Of a stretch of DNA of 64,000 nucleotides, positions 9,631 to 21,739 are shown piece after piece. Origin of the DNA: Rhodoferax sp. (GTDB taxonomy: Bacteria > Pseudomonadota > Gammaproteobacteria > Burkholderiales > Burkholderiaceae_C); the NCBI RefSeq assembly GCF_030653815.1, contig NZ_JAURYQ010000024.1:1-64000 (forward strand), written 5' to 3'. A model generated the notes under the pieces. It made no database searches. It had not been told where the DNA came from and saw only the letters and a list, made by a program, of their open reading frames with translations. Every line of letters starts with the position of its first letter. Position 1 is the first letter of the stretch. The translations under genes were made by a program, and so were the position numbers.

Positions 9631-11892
<2,262 letters not shown>

Positions 11893-11893
11893 T

Positions 11894-12361
11894 TCAGTCG
11901 ATCCGGTTCAGAACAACTTTTCTCAGTGAAACATCAATTCGGTCATAACTGACACAGCCGTCCTTGTGCACCGGTGAAACCACCATCTCAAACATGGCGC
12001 GGCTGCCCTGCGGAATGTCGGCGACCGGCGAAGTCAGGTCACGGAAGGACTGCTTGCCGTCACTGAAAAAATTGAAATCGATGACAGTGCGGCGGCCCAA
12101 AATCTGGTGTGAGTCGTTGTTGAGCGTGCCAGAAACAAAGGCAAAGCAGCTCACGCCATTGATGGTGGAAATTTTCCGCTCGATCTGATAACTCACACTG
12201 ACACCCCCCCCCAATTCAAGCTGGTGTTTTTCCAGCTTGGGTGCTGGCGTCGCCGCGGGGCGAGGCACGTCAGCGGGTCGGGTGGCACAGCCAGCGATCG
12301 TCAGGACCAACACGGCGAGGCAGGCCCGTTCTTTGACCCAGGAGAAAAGCAGGGGTTTCAT
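11894..12361 (-). CDS. Small predicted lipoprotein of unknown function
   Basis: A 155-residue protein with a lipoprotein signal peptide: a basic and hydrophobic N-terminus followed by the lipobox IAGC at residue 25. Next come a Pro/Ala-rich linker and a beta-rich domain with two cysteines (GVSCFAF, KDGCVSY). I do not recognise the family. The ATG at 12361 is chosen; an in-frame TTG at 12379 is the alternative. It follows the universal stress protein gene closely on the same strand and converges with katG with 1 bp between stops. Confidence 0.7.
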   Translation of the reverse strand: MKPLLFSWVKERACLAVLVLTIAGCATRPADVPRPAATPAPKLEKHQLELGGGVSVSYQIERKISTINGVSCFAFVSGTLNNDSHQILGRRTVIDFNFFSDGKQSFRDLTSPVADIPQGSRAMFEMVVSPVHKDGCVSYDRIDVSLRKVVLNRID

Positions 12362-12398
12362 GATCTTCCCGTTCAGCAACAGGCCGAGGCCGCCAGAC

Positions 12399-12827
12399 TC
12401 ACTTCACCAGCAGCACCGGCACCGTGGACAGCTTCACCACCTTGGTGGCGACCGAGCCCAAGAGCAGGCCAGCGACACTGCCCAAGCCACGGGCACCCAT
12501 GACAATCAGGCTGCAGCCTTTGTCCGCGGCGAATTCGACCAGGGTTGGCGCAGCCTCGCCCAGCATGATGTGAGCCGAGTAGGCCAGTCCGGCAGACTCG
12601 AGCTTTTGCCGGGCTTGCGCCAGCGCTGCATCGCCCGTTTCGCGGTGGAAATCATTCACCACTTTTTCCTCGATGAAGCGGGTGATGTCATTGGACAGCG
12701 GCGGCTGCACATTGACCAGCAGCAGTTGCGGCCGTGTCAACCGATTGGCAGCTTCGGTGATCACGTAGTCAATGACTTTGAGCGACGGCTCGGAGCCGTC
12801 AATGGCAATCAGCCAGGATGTGTTCAT
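12399..12827 (-). CDS. Universal stress protein (UspA family)
   Basis: A 142-residue cytoplasmic UspA-fold protein. It starts MNTSWLIAIDGSE, and the C-terminal loop GARGLGSVAGLLLGSVATKV carries the G-x2-G-x9-G-S/T nucleotide-binding motif of ATP-binding Usp proteins. The ATG at 12827 has a strong GAGGAG ribosome site that overlaps the upstream terC stop. The frame remains open upstream, but that segment lacks Usp character. It is cotranscribed with the TerC gene. Confidence 0.92.
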   Translation of the reverse strand: MNTSWLIAIDGSEPSLKVIDYVITEAANRLTRPQLLLVNVQPPLSNDITRFIEEKVVNDFHRETGDAALAQARQKLESAGLAYSAHIMLGEAAPTLVEFAADKGCSLIVMGARGLGSVAGLLLGSVATKVVKLSTVPVLLVK

Positions 12828-12838
12828 TGCAGTGCTCC

Positions 12839-13567
12839 TCAGTGTTTCGCGTTGACGGACTCGGCGGACAGTTCCACCGCCTTGGGCGGCGTGCGCCGGC
12901 TGCCCAGCCATTTACCCACCAGAACCACCAGCAGGGCACCGGTGACGGCGAAGACCTGGCTGGCATAGGGAATGCTTGCGGCCACCGTGGGCGGCATGGC
13001 CGGATCGGTGACCATCATGCCGCCGGCGATCCAGCCCAGCAGCGCTGCGCCCAGGGTGATCACCATGGGGAAACGGTCCATCAGGGTGAGGACGATTTTG
13101 CTGCCCCAGACCACGATCGGGATCGACACCAGAATACCGAAGGTGACCAGCACCATGGAGCCGTGCGAGGCACCCGCCACGGCAATCACGTTGTCCAGGC
13201 TCATCACGGCGTCGGCCACCACAATCGTCTTGATGGCGGCCATCAGCGTGGTGCCGCCGTCAATACCACTGCCATGTTCGTCGTCATGCTCGGGCAGCAA
13301 CAGCTTGATGCCGATCCACAGCAACAGCAGCGCGCCAACAATCTTGAGGTAGGGCAGCGCCAGCAGTTGCAGCGCGAAGAAGATCATCACCACGCGCAGG
13401 CCGATGGCGCCGACCACGCCCCAGAAAATGCCTTTGCGGCGTTGTTCAGGTGGCAGTTTGCGGCAGGCCAGGGCAATGACCACGGCGTTGTCGCCACCGA
13501 GCATGATGTCGATGGCGATGATCTGGAGCACGGCAATCCAGAACAGGGAGGAACTGATGTCAGGCAT
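12839..13567 (-). CDS. TerC family integral membrane protein
   Basis: A 242-residue inner-membrane protein with about seven hydrophobic segments and the TerC/YjbE signature acidic motifs: GGDNAVVIALA (about 23-33) and DAVMSLDNVIAVAGA (about 120). Relatives export manganese or contribute to metal and tellurite resistance. The specific ion cannot be judged from sequence. It is the first gene of a terC-usp-lipoprotein group and is divergent from the Na+/H+ antiporter gene. Confidence 0.9.
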   Translation of the reverse strand: MPDISSSLFWIAVLQIIAIDIMLGGDNAVVIALACRKLPPEQRRKGIFWGVVGAIGLRVVMIFFALQLLALPYLKIVGALLLLWIGIKLLLPEHDDEHGSGIDGGTTLMAAIKTIVVADAVMSLDNVIAVAGASHGSMVLVTFGILVSIPIVVWGSKIVLTLMDRFPMVITLGAALLGWIAGGMMVTDPAMPPTVAASIPYASQVFAVTGALLVVLVGKWLGSRRTPPKAVELSAESVNAKH

Positions 13568-13666
13568 GGCGAAAAAAATGTAAGAAAGGGTGAATGGTAC
13601 CCAACTTTCACAATCGACTGAAGCGCAGGGTGTACAGTGGGTCGTGCCAACTTACAAATCGACTTC

Positions 13667-15010
13667 ATGACCAACGCCCTGTGGTTTTTACTGGTGGGCT
13701 CCCTGCTGCTGACCCGGGGACTGACGGCCTCCCTGCTCAAAAACCTGCCCGTGACCCCGGCCATCGTCTATCTGGCCGTGGGGCTGCTGGTGGGGCCGAC
13801 GGTGTTCAATTTCTTTCACTTCAATCCGCTCAAGGAGTCGGCGCTGCTGGAGGTATTGACCGAAGTGGTGGTGCTGGTCTCGCTGTTTTCTGCGGGTGTC
13901 AAGATGCCGGTACCGGTGAGCCTGACGCGCTGGCGGGCACCGATCCTGTTGGCTTCGCTGTCGATGGTGGCCAGCGTCGCACTGATCGCGGCCTTTGCCT
14001 ACTACCTGCTGGATTTGCCTCTGGGCGCCGGCATTTTGCTGGGCGCCATCTTGTCGCCCACTGACCCGGTGCTGGCCACCGATGTGCAGACCCGTCATCC
14101 GGGAGACCGTGACCAACTGCGTTTCACCCTGACCTGCGAGGCCGGCATGAACGACGGCAGTGCTTTTCCGTTCGTGATGCTGGGGCTGGGGCTGCTCGGG
14201 CTGCACGAGCTCGGTGACTCCGGCCTGCGCTGGGTGCTGGTCGATGTGCTGTGGGCCACGGCAGCCGGCATTGCCATCGGGGTTGCCGCCGGCGTGGCAC
14301 TGGCGCATGCGGGCCGCAAATTGCGTCAACTGGCACCGGCGCACGCCCTCATGAATGACTTTCTCGGGCTCGGGCTGATCGGGGTGGTGTACGGCGTGAG
14401 TGTGCTGGTGAATGCCTGGGGCTTTCTGGCGGTGTTTTTTGCCGCCGTGGCGCTACGACAGACCGAAGTCAAACACCTTAACGCGCGCTTGGCCAGCGTG
14501 GCTCAGGAGCCCGAGCGGGCTCCCGCAACAGCAGCGCCCGCGACCGAACCTCAGGCCGTCACAGAAACCATCAGTGCGCAATCGCTGGTCTTCAAGGAGC
14601 ACCTGGAACGGCTCTCGGAAATGGTGCTGGTGCTGCTGATCGGTGGCTCGCTGTTTCTTGATTCCTGGAGCTGGCGTGCCGTGGCGTTGGCGTTCTTCGT
14701 CTTTGCCATCGTGCGCCCCGTCAGCGTGCTGGCGGGCTTGACGGGCACTGGCACGCCATGGACGCTGCGTAACCTGGTGGCCTGGTTTGGCGTGCGCGGC
14801 ATTGGCTCGCTGTACTACCTGATGTATGCCATCCAGCATGGCCTGCCCGAAGGCTTGGCGCTGGAGCTGATGCAATTGACGCTGATCGTGGTCACCCTGT
14901 CCATTTTTGTGCATGGCACCAGCGTCAAACCGCTGCTGGGCCGCTTTTGGCGCTATCGCCAGTATTTGCCGGAATGGCGCAAAGGCGCCGGCCCGCCGCC
15001 GCCCGGTTAA
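13667..15010 (+). CDS. Cation:proton antiporter (NhaP/CPA1 type)
   Basis: A 447-residue inner-membrane antiporter with about 12 hydrophobic segments. The family signature PTDPVLATDVQ (around residue 135) and a following EAGMNDG, with paired acidic and Asn residues, match CPA1 exchangers that swap Na+ or K+ for protons. A Pro/Ala-rich cytoplasmic loop interrupts the hydrophobic segments near residues 280-300. The start at 13667 (MTNALWFLLVGSLLL) is chosen; an upstream in-frame GTG adds ten polar residues. The stop lies within 4 bp of the convergent spoT stop. Confidence 0.9.
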   Translation: MTNALWFLLVGSLLLTRGLTASLLKNLPVTPAIVYLAVGLLVGPTVFNFFHFNPLKESALLEVLTEVVVLVSLFSAGVKMPVPVSLTRWRAPILLASLSMVASVALIAAFAYYLLDLPLGAGILLGAILSPTDPVLATDVQTRHPGDRDQLRFTLTCEAGMNDGSAFPFVMLGLGLLGLHELGDSGLRWVLVDVLWATAAGIAIGVAAGVALAHAGRKLRQLAPAHALMNDFLGLGLIGVVYGVSVLVNAWGFLAVFFAAVALRQTEVKHLNARLASVAQEPERAPATAAPATEPQAVTETISAQSLVFKEHLERLSEMVLVLLIGGSLFLDSWSWRAVALAFFVFAIVRPVSVLAGLTGTGTPWTLRNLVAWFGVRGIGSLYYLMYAIQHGLPEGLALELMQLTLIVVTLSIFVHGTSVKPLLGRFWRYRQYLPEWRKGAGPPPPG

Positions 15011-17277
15011 TTGTGATTTTTGCTGCGTTGGGCCTTGAGCACCACCGGGGTGTGACGCAAATTGCGCAGTGCGTTGTCCAGCTGATGCACGTCGCGCACG
15101 GCAATGATGAAGCGCATGTCAATGGCGCCCTGCGGTGACTCGTCGGCCATGGTCACCTGGGTGATATCGACCTCAGCGGCGGCCAGGGCTGCCGCCACTT
15201 TGGCCAGCACGCCCTTGCCGTTGTTGACCGTGACCACAATGCCGGTCTCGAAAGCGCGCACGGGTTCATCGGCCCACTCCACCGCAATGAAACGTTCGCT
15301 GTCCTTGTTGTTGAGTTTGACGGCCAACGGGCAATCGCTGTTGTGGATGGTCAGGCCTTCGCCGCGCCCCAGATAGCCCACAATGGTGTCGCCCGGAACG
15401 GGGCGGCAACAGCTGGCAAAACGCACCGAGGTGTTTTCGCTGCCATCAATGGCCACGCTGCCCTGGGCCAGCGACTCGCCAGCGGTAAAACGCTCGCGCG
15501 TGAGCAGCAGGGGATCGGGCTTGGCGCCAACATCGGACAGCAACTTGGTCAGGCGCTTGGCCACAATGCTGGCAATGCGCCGGCCCAGGCCGATTTCCAC
15601 CAGCAACTCAGAACGGGTGCGATTGCCGCTGAAGCGCAGCAGCTTGTCCCAGACCTCCGCCATGAGGCCCTGCTCATCGGGCAACTGTTCGATGCCTTCG
15701 GCGCGCAGCGCCTGCACCAGCATTTTTTCACCCAGGTTTTCCGAATCGCCCTGTGCCAGCGTGCGCAAGTGCTGGCGAATCTTGGAGCGTGCCCGTGCCG
15801 TGCGCACAAAGCCCAGCCAGGCCGGGTTGGGGAAGCAAGCCTTGTCGGTGATGACCTCGATCACATCGCCATTTCTGACCTCGGTACGCAAGGGCACCTG
15901 CTCGTTGTTGACCTTGGCCGCCACCGCGTGGTCGCCCACATTGCTGTGAATGGCGTAGGCAAAGTCGACCACGGTGGCACCGCGCGGCATCGCCATGATG
16001 CGGCTCTTGGGCGTGAACACATACACCGCATCAGGGAACAGGTCGACCTTGACATGCTCCCAGAACTCGGCCGCGTCGTGGGTTTCGTCGCCGATGTCCA
16101 ACAGTGACTGCAACCACTTGGACCCCAGGCGGTCCGGGTTGGCATTGGCATCGCCAGGGCTTTCCTTGTACAGCCAATGCGCGGCCACCCCGGTTTCGGC
16201 CACCAGGTGCATGGCCTCGGTGCGCACCTGGAACTCGACATTGATGCCCGATGGCCCCACCAGGGTGGTGTGCAGCGACTGGTAGCCATTGATCTTGCTG
16301 ATGGCAATGTGGTCCTTGAATTTGCCCGGCACCGGTTTGTAGAGCTGGTGCAGCAGCCCCAGCGCGGTGTAGCAGTCAATCAGGTCGGGCACGATGACCC
16401 GAAACCCATAGATGTCGGTCACCTGGGCAAAGCTCAGGTTCTTGTCCGTCATCTTGTGATAAATCGAATACAGGGTTTTTTCGCGGCCGGAGATGCGCAC
16501 CGTCATGCCATGGCGGACAAACAGGGCTTCGAGGTCGGCTTGCACTTTCTGGATCAGGTCGCGACGGCGCCCGCGGGCCTTGGCCACCGCCTTGCTCAAA
16601 ATGGCGTAGCGCCAGGGCCGCAAAAACCGGAACGCCAAGTCCTGCAACTCCCGGTAGGTCTGGTTGAGCCCCAGCCGGTGGGCAATGGGGGCGTAGACCT
16701 CAAGGGTTTCCGACGCAATGCGCCCCCACTTGGCGCGCGGCGCGTCGGCCAGCGTGCGCATGTTGTGGGTGCGGTCGGCCAGCTTGATCAGGATCACGCG
16801 CACGTCACGCGCCATGGCCAGCAGCATCTTGCGGAACGATTCGGCCTGGTTTTCCTCACGCGTGTTGAATTGCAGCTTTTCGAGCTTGGTCAGGCCGTCC
16901 ACCAATTCGGCCACAGGCGAGCCAAAACGCTCGATCAAATCCGGCTTGGTGACGTCGCAGTCCTCCAGTGCATCGTGCAACAGGGCGGCCATCAAGGCCT
17001 GGGCATCCAGCTTCCATTCAGCACATTGGGCCGCCACGGCGATCGGATGGGTGATGTACGGTTCGCCGCTGTTGCGCAGCTGGCCCAGATGGGCTTCGTC
17101 GGAAAACCGGTAAGCGAGCCGGACACTTTCCAGATCGCTGGCACTGAGGTAATCGAGTTTACTGGTCAGGCCGGCAAAACTGGCCGCCGCTGCGTTCGAT
17201 CCGGCAGAACTCAAGGGCGTGGGCGCGCCAGCCCCTGGGGTGGCATCTGACGGGGTCTTGTTGATGGCGGCGCGCAT
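15007..17277 (-). CDS. spoT: Bifunctional (p)ppGpp synthetase/hydrolase (SpoT/Rel type)
   Basis: A 756-residue stringent-response enzyme that makes and degrades (p)ppGpp. Domains in order: HD hydrolase (LLHDALEDC, hydrolase-active sequence), synthetase (GREKTLYSIYHK and YGFRVIV), TGS (VYVFTPKSRIMAMPRGATVVDFAYAI-type region), helical/zinc-finger region (RFASCCRPVPGD) and C-terminal ACT. Both catalytic halves look intact. The start at 17277 (MRAAINKTP) is preferred to an upstream in-frame start. It lies downstream of gmk and rpoZ as in E. coli, but a hairpin with flanking A/T tracts separates it from rpoZ. Confidence 0.96.
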   Translation of the reverse strand: MRAAINKTPSDATPGAGAPTPLSSAGSNAAAASFAGLTSKLDYLSASDLESVRLAYRFSDEAHLGQLRNSGEPYITHPIAVAAQCAEWKLDAQALMAALLHDALEDCDVTKPDLIERFGSPVAELVDGLTKLEKLQFNTREENQAESFRKMLLAMARDVRVILIKLADRTHNMRTLADAPRAKWGRIASETLEVYAPIAHRLGLNQTYRELQDLAFRFLRPWRYAILSKAVAKARGRRRDLIQKVQADLEALFVRHGMTVRISGREKTLYSIYHKMTDKNLSFAQVTDIYGFRVIVPDLIDCYTALGLLHQLYKPVPGKFKDHIAISKINGYQSLHTTLVGPSGINVEFQVRTEAMHLVAETGVAAHWLYKESPGDANANPDRLGSKWLQSLLDIGDETHDAAEFWEHVKVDLFPDAVYVFTPKSRIMAMPRGATVVDFAYAIHSNVGDHAVAAKVNNEQVPLRTEVRNGDVIEVITDKACFPNPAWLGFVRTARARSKIRQHLRTLAQGDSENLGEKMLVQALRAEGIEQLPDEQGLMAEVWDKLLRFSGNRTRSELLVEIGLGRRIASIVAKRLTKLLSDVGAKPDPLLLTRERFTAGESLAQGSVAIDGSENTSVRFASCCRPVPGDTIVGYLGRGEGLTIHNSDCPLAVKLNNKDSERFIAVEWADEPVRAFETGIVVTVNNGKGVLAKVAAALAAAEVDITQVTMADESPQGAIDMRFIIAVRDVHQLDNALRNLRHTPVVLKAQRSKNHN

Positions 17278-17322
17278 GCCATGAATATAGCGCGCCTGAT
17301 GCAGATTTGAGCAGCACCAACA

Positions 17323-17347
17323 AAAAAGCACCGCGAGCGGTGCTTTT
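17323..17347 (-). terminator. Bidirectional intrinsic terminator-like hairpin between rpoZ and spoT
   Basis: AAGCACCGC and GCGGTGCTT-type arms surround a short loop, with runs of A on one side and T on the other, so either strand shows a stem followed by a U tract. It lies downstream of rpoZ and upstream of spoT on the reverse strand. It could lower transcription of spoT relative to gmk-rpoZ. Confidence 0.7.
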
Positions 17348-17370
17348 TCGACAGGACCGGAAAGCGCGCT

Positions 17371-17574
17371 TTACAAGGGCACTTTTTTCAGCATTTCAAT
17401 GCCGACCTTGCCGGCTGCGATTTCACGCAAGGCCGTCACGCCGGGCTTGTTCTTGCTCTCGACCTTGGCGGTGTGACCATGGCTCAGCATGCGGGCACGG
17501 TAGGATGCCGCCAACACCAGCTGGAAGCGGTTAGGGATCTGCAACAGGCAGTCTTCAACAGTGATACGGGCCAT
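17371..17574 (-). CDS. rpoZ: RNA polymerase omega subunit
   Basis: A 67-residue omega subunit that supports assembly of RNA polymerase and, in proteobacteria, forms part of ppGpp binding site 1. It starts [10 protein letters not shown], and the conserved [16 protein letters not shown] segment is followed by [13 protein letters not shown]. Length is slightly shorter than in E. coli. It sits between gmk and spoT in the usual synteny. Confidence 0.97.
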   Translation of the reverse strand: MARITVEDCLLQIPNRFQLVLAASYRARMLSHGHTAKVESKNKPGVTALREIAAGKVGIEMLKKVPL

Positions 17575-17601
17575 GAATTCTCCAAAACCAGGTGGGGCGC
17601 A

Positions 17602-18225
17602 CTAGGCGATATGCAGTGCTTGAAAGGTGTCTGCTCTGGCGCGGCGCTGCGCCAGATACTTGAGTCGCTGTGCGTGCACAATGGATTTGAGGTCAAACAC
17701 GGCGCGATCGAACAGCTCGTTGATTATAACGAAGTCGAATTGCGCCACTTGTGCCATCTCTGTTGCCGCATTTTCGAGCCGGACGTCGATCACATCAGGT
17801 GCATCTTCACCCCGACGCTCCAGGCGCGAGCGCAGCTCGTCCCAACTGGGCGGCAAAATGAAAATGGTGACGGCATTGGCAAAGATTTTCTTGATTTGCA
17901 AGGCGCCCTGATAGTCAATTTCCAGAATGACGTCCGAGCCCTGCGCCATGCGCTCTTCGATGGCTCTTTTCGAGGTGCCGTAACGGTACTTGTGCACATG
18001 GGCCCACTCGACAAAGGCATTGCCCTGCACCATGGCATCAAACTCGGACTCGGAGACAAAAAAGTACTCACGCCCATGTTTTTCCTGGCCGCGCGGCGCC
18101 CGCGTCGTGTGCGACACCGAAGGCCGCACCAGCGCATCGAGTTCCAGCAAGGCTTTCACCAGGCTGGACTTGCCAGCGCCGCTCGGGGCGGCCACAACAA
18201 ACAGATTTCCGGGGTAGTCGATCAC
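17602..18225 (-). CDS. gmk: Guanylate kinase
   Basis: A cytoplasmic enzyme that phosphorylates GMP to GDP. The P-loop is [10 protein letters not shown], followed by SHTTRAPR and the GMP-binding region [13 protein letters not shown] prefer the GTG at 18225, which gives 207 residues, the E. coli length. A TTG at 18252 would give 216 residues. Gene order yicC-gmk-rpoZ-spoT links it to RNA polymerase and (p)ppGpp control. The yicC stop is 33 bp upstream. Confidence 0.95.
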   Translation of the reverse strand: MIDYPGNLFVVAAPSGAGKSSLVKALLELDALVRPSVSHTTRAPRGQEKHGREYFFVSESEFDAMVQGNAFVEWAHVHKYRYGTSKRAIEERMAQGSDVILEIDYQGALQIKKIFANAVTIFILPPSWDELRSRLERRGEDAPDVIDVRLENAATEMAQVAQFDFVIINELFDRAVFDLKSIVHAQRLKYLAQRRARADTFQALHIA

Positions 18226-18258
18226 GGCGGGGCTCTTTTGAAAAGACGGCAATGGGGC

Positions 18259-19176
18259 TTATTCTATGTTTTGGACTTGTTCGCGCATCTGCTCAATCAG
18301 CACCTTCATGTCGACCGAGATGTGCGTGAGCTCCAGCGCCGCCGACTTCGAGCCCAGCGTATTGGCTTCGCGGTGCAGTTCCTGGATCAGAAAGTCGAGC
18401 CGCTTGCCGACCTCGCCACCCTTGGCCAGCAGCCGCTCAAGCTCATCCAGGTGCGAGCTCAACCGGGTCAGCTCCTCGGCCACGTCGATGCGGATGGCAA
18501 ACGCGGTGGCCTCGGCCAGCGCCCGGTCCTGCGCGGCTTCGGGCAGAGCGCCGCCCTCGACCAGACCCATGGCATCACGCCAGCGGTCCAGAAAACGCTG
18601 GCGTTGTTGCGCCACCAGTTGTGGCACCAGCGGTTGCGCCTGCGCCGCCAGGCTGCGTAATTGCGCCATGCGATCCTGCAGCATCAGCACCAGACGGGCG
18701 CCTTCGCGTTCGCGGGCTGCCATCAGCGACTGCAGCACCTGCTCGGCCAGCGCCAGCAGGTCGGCCTGCCAATCGCGCTCAACGCCCGCGCCGCCCGCTG
18801 TCAGCCGAATCACATCGGCCACGCTCAAGGGGGTGGCCAAGGGCAACCAGGTCCGGACGTTGTCCTGGATGGTGTTGAGGCGTTGCAGCAGCCTTGCAGA
18901 GGGCTCGGCCACCTGGTTGGCGGCATTGCTTTCCAGCGCGGCCCGCACCTCGACCTTGCCGCGCTTGAGGCGGCGCACCAGCAACTCACGCAAGGCCGGC
19001 TCGAAGCCGCGCAACTCTTCTGACAGTTTGAAAGTCAGGTCAAGGTATCGGCTGTTCACCGAGCGGATTTCCAGCCCCAGACGGGCCGCTGACGAAGGCG
19101 TGCTGTCGGCCGTGGAGGAAGTGGCGCCAGCGCTGTGCTGGGCACTGGCATAACCGGTCATGCTGTAAACTGACAT
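18259..19176 (-). CDS. yicC: YicC family endoribonuclease-like stress protein
   Basis: A 305-residue cytoplasmic protein of the YicC/YloC family, members of which are reported as endoribonucleases. It has the N-terminal SMTGYASA hallmark, then EIRSVNSRYLDL, and the C-terminal DUF1732 region QELHREANTLGSKSA followed by VDMKVLIEQMREQVQNIE. The start at 19176 (MSVYSMTGYA) is chosen from several in-frame codons; the longer frame upstream has no family similarity. It is first in the group leading to gmk and divergent from the protein kinase gene. Confidence 0.93.
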   Translation of the reverse strand: MSVYSMTGYASAQHSAGATSSTADSTPSSAARLGLEIRSVNSRYLDLTFKLSEELRGFEPALRELLVRRLKRGKVEVRAALESNAANQVAEPSARLLQRLNTIQDNVRTWLPLATPLSVADVIRLTAGGAGVERDWQADLLALAEQVLQSLMAAREREGARLVLMLQDRMAQLRSLAAQAQPLVPQLVAQQRQRFLDRWRDAMGLVEGGALPEAAQDRALAEATAFAIRIDVAEELTRLSSHLDELERLLAKGGEVGKRLDFLIQELHREANTLGSKSAALELTHISVDMKVLIEQMREQVQNIE

Positions 19177-19255
19177 ATCAATCATCTGTGGTGTTAAGTG
19201 GTCGCAAGAATAACACCCGGCTCCAGCAAAAACCGAACCTTGTTTCTTTGAAGCC

Positions 19256-20227
19256 ATGTCCAAAGCCAAACCGTCCCCGCTACCGCCCGGCACCCAGATT
19301 GGTGGCTACCGGGTGGTCCGCCGGGTCGCCGCGGGTGGTTTTGGCGTGGTGTACCTCGCCGCCGGCGCCGACGAGCAACAGGTCGCCATCAAGGAATACC
19401 TGCCCTCGTCGCTGGTCACCCGCGAACCGGGCCTGCTGGCGCCGCAAGTGGCGCCAGACAAGCTGTCGCTGTACCGGCTGGGCCTGAAAAGCTTTTTCGA
19501 AGAGGGGCGGTCGCTGGCGCAAATCTCCCACCCTTCGGTGGTCAGCGTACTGAATTTTTTCAGGGAAAACGAAACTGTTTACATGGTGACCGAGTTTCTG
19601 GAGGGCGCCAGCCTGCAGGACTTCATTGTGGTGGCGCGTGACCTGAAAAAAGACAAGGTGTTTCGCGAGTCCACAATCCGCTCGCTGTTTGATGAAATCC
19701 TGCGCGGCCTGCGCATCGTGCATCAGCACAAAATGCTGCACCTGGACATCAAGCCTGCCAACATTTTCATCACCGACGACAACCGCGCCGTGCTGATCGA
19801 CTTTGGCGCGGCGCGCGAGGTTTTGTCCAAAGAGGGCAACTTCGTGCGCCCCATGTACACCCCCGGTTTTGCCGCCCCGGAAATGTACCGGCGCGACACC
19901 ACCATGGGGCCCTGGACCGACATCTACGCCATTGGTGCCTGCATGTTTGCCTGCATGCACGGCTTCCCGCCCAACGAGGCACCGCAACGCGTGCCTGAAG
20001 ACAAGACCGTGCAAACCTTGAAGCGTTTCAGGGGTGTCTACTCCGATGACCTGGTGGAAATCGTGCAATGGTGCATGGCGCTTGACCCGCTGGAACGGCC
20101 GCAGTCGGTGTTTGCCCTGCAAAAGGAATTGAACCGCGCCGGTGCCCGCCGCTACACCCAACTCACCGTGGGCGACAAGGTCAAGCTGCAACTAGGCAGC
20201 CTGCTCGAAGGCGGCAAAAAAGTCTGA
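19256..20227 (+). CDS. Hanks-type serine/threonine protein kinase, cytoplasmic
   Basis: A 323-residue kinase with all core motifs: glycine loop GGFGVVY (27-33), lysine VAIKEY (Lys46), an HLDIKPAN catalytic loop (Asp164; HLD replaces HRD), DFG (182-184) and APE (207-209). After the kinase lobe there is only a short basic tail and no transmembrane segment or PASTA/sensor domain, so it is soluble. Its stop overlaps the start of the PP2C phosphatase (TGATG), forming a kinase/phosphatase pair, and the operon continues into rph and rdgB. The substrate is unknown. Confidence 0.93.
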   Translation: MSKAKPSPLPPGTQIGGYRVVRRVAAGGFGVVYLAAGADEQQVAIKEYLPSSLVTREPGLLAPQVAPDKLSLYRLGLKSFFEEGRSLAQISHPSVVSVLNFFRENETVYMVTEFLEGASLQDFIVVARDLKKDKVFRESTIRSLFDEILRGLRIVHQHKMLHLDIKPANIFITDDNRAVLIDFGAAREVLSKEGNFVRPMYTPGFAAPEMYRRDTTMGPWTDIYAIGACMFACMHGFPPNEAPQRVPEDKTVQTLKRFRGVYSDDLVEIVQWCMALDPLERPQSVFALQKELNRAGARRYTQLTVGDKVKLQLGSLLEGGKKV

Positions 20228-21006
20228 TGCGTTTTTCAGTCTTCCAGGTCAGTCGCCAGGGTGGGCGCAAAAAGAACGAAGACCGCATGGGCTACAGTTA
20301 CACCAGCGACAGTGTCTTGCTGATGCTCGCTGACGGCATGGGCGGACACCCTGACGGTGAAGTGGCAGCCGCTTTGACCATGGAAACGGTGGCCGGCCTG
20401 TTCCAAAAAATGGCGCAACCCCAGCTTGACGACGTGGCTGATTTTCTGACGCAAGCCCTGATGGCGGCGCACGACCAGTTGCTGCACTACGCCGCCGAGC
20501 GCGACATGTCAGACACGCCACGCACCACGCTGGTGATGGCGGTGATCCAGTCGGGCCAGGTGCGCTGGACCCATTGCGGCGACTCCAGGTTCTATCTGAT
20601 TCGCCAACAACAACTGCTGACCCGCACCCAGGACCATTCTTTTACCGAGCGTGGCCGTCACCCGTATGGCATCACCACGACCGGGCCGGCGGAGCCCAAC
20701 CGCAACGTGCTCTTCACCTGCCTGGGCTCACCCATCCGGCCGGTCTTCAGCGTGACCGAGCCACTGTCATTGCAGCAGGGCGACACCCTCATGCTCTGCT
20801 CCGATGGCTTGTGGGCCAGCGTGCCCGAGCAGGACATTGTGGCCGTGTTGAATCAAAAGCCCGCAGAAAAGGCGGTGCCCGACCTGGTCGAAAAAGCGCT
20901 GCAACAGGCGGGTGATCGCAGCGACAACGTGAGCTGTCTTGCGCTCAACTGGCTGACCCCCGCTGCCCCCATCAACACCATTCCAGGTAATCCCCGACAT
21001 GACTGA
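20227..21006 (+). CDS. PP2C-family protein phosphatase
   Basis: A 259-residue metal-dependent Ser/Thr phosphatase. The metal-binding motifs are KNEDR (Glu18-Asp19), ADGMGGH (Asp36), MLCSDGLW and the late RSDNVSC. No membrane segment. It overlaps the kinase by 1 nt and rph by 8 nt, so translation of the three is probably coupled. It most likely reverses phosphorylation by the adjacent kinase; this is inferred from the pairing. The last residues (GNPRHD) are encoded in the overlap with rph. Confidence 0.93.
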   Translation: MRFSVFQVSRQGGRKKNEDRMGYSYTSDSVLLMLADGMGGHPDGEVAAALTMETVAGLFQKMAQPQLDDVADFLTQALMAAHDQLLHYAAERDMSDTPRTTLVMAVIQSGQVRWTHCGDSRFYLIRQQQLLTRTQDHSFTERGRHPYGITTTGPAEPNRNVLFTCLGSPIRPVFSVTEPLSLQQGDTLMLCSDGLWASVPEQDIVAVLNQKPAEKAVPDLVEKALQQAGDRSDNVSCLALNWLTPAAPINTIPGNPRHD

Positions 21007-21739
21007 ATTTGTCCGAACCGGCGCCCGCGCCGCCAATGCCCTGCGCCCGGTCACCCTGACCCGCCACTACACCCGCCACGCCGAGGGTTCGGTGCTGGTG
21101 GAGTTTGGCCACACCAGGGTGTTGTGCAATGCCTCGGTGCTCGACAAGGTGCCACCGCACCAAAAGGGCAGCGGCCAGGGCTGGGTCACGGCCGAATACG
21201 GCATGCTGCCGCGCGCCACCCACAGCCGCAGTGACCGCGAAGCCGCGCGTGGCAAGCAGAGCGGGCGCACCCAGGAAATCCAGCGCCTGATCGGCCGTGC
21301 CTTGCGTTCGGTGTTCGACCTGACGTTGCTGGGCGAACGCACGCTGCACCTGGATTGCGACGTGATCCAGGCCGATGGCGGCACCCGAACGGCCGCCATC
21401 ACCGGCGCCTTTGTGGCGGCGCAGGACGCGGTCAATGGCTTGCTGACCCAGGGCAAGCTGCTCCTCTCCCCTATTCGTGAAGCCGTGGCCGCGATCTCGG
21501 TCGGTATCGTTCAAGGCACACCGCTGCTCGACCTGGAATACACCGAAGATGCAGCCTGCGACACCGACATGAACGTGGTCATGACCGCCAGCGGCCATTA
21601 CGTTGAGGTGCAAGGCACAGCCGAAGGCGCAGCCTTCAGCCGCGTTGAAATGGATGCGCTGCTGGCGCTGGCCGACCAGGGTATTCGGGAACTGATTGAT
21701 TTGCAGCGAGCGGCGCTCACCGGGACCTCGCGATCATGA
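20999..21739 (+). CDS. rph: Ribonuclease PH
   Basis: A 246-residue phosphorolytic 3'-5' exoribonuclease that trims tRNA 3' ends. Family hallmarks are [32 protein letters not shown] (phosphate/RNA site), [15 protein letters not shown]-like sequence and the [16 protein letters not shown] stretch. It appears intact and full length. The ATG lies inside the 3' end of the PP2C gene and its stop overlaps rdgB by 4 nt. Confidence 0.97.
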   Translation: MTEFVRTGARAANALRPVTLTRHYTRHAEGSVLVEFGHTRVLCNASVLDKVPPHQKGSGQGWVTAEYGMLPRATHSRSDREAARGKQSGRTQEIQRLIGRALRSVFDLTLLGERTLHLDCDVIQADGGTRTAAITGAFVAAQDAVNGLLTQGKLLLSPIREAVAAISVGIVQGTPLLDLEYTEDAACDTDMNVVMTASGHYVEVQGTAEGAAFSRVEMDALLALADQGIRELIDLQRAALTGTSRS

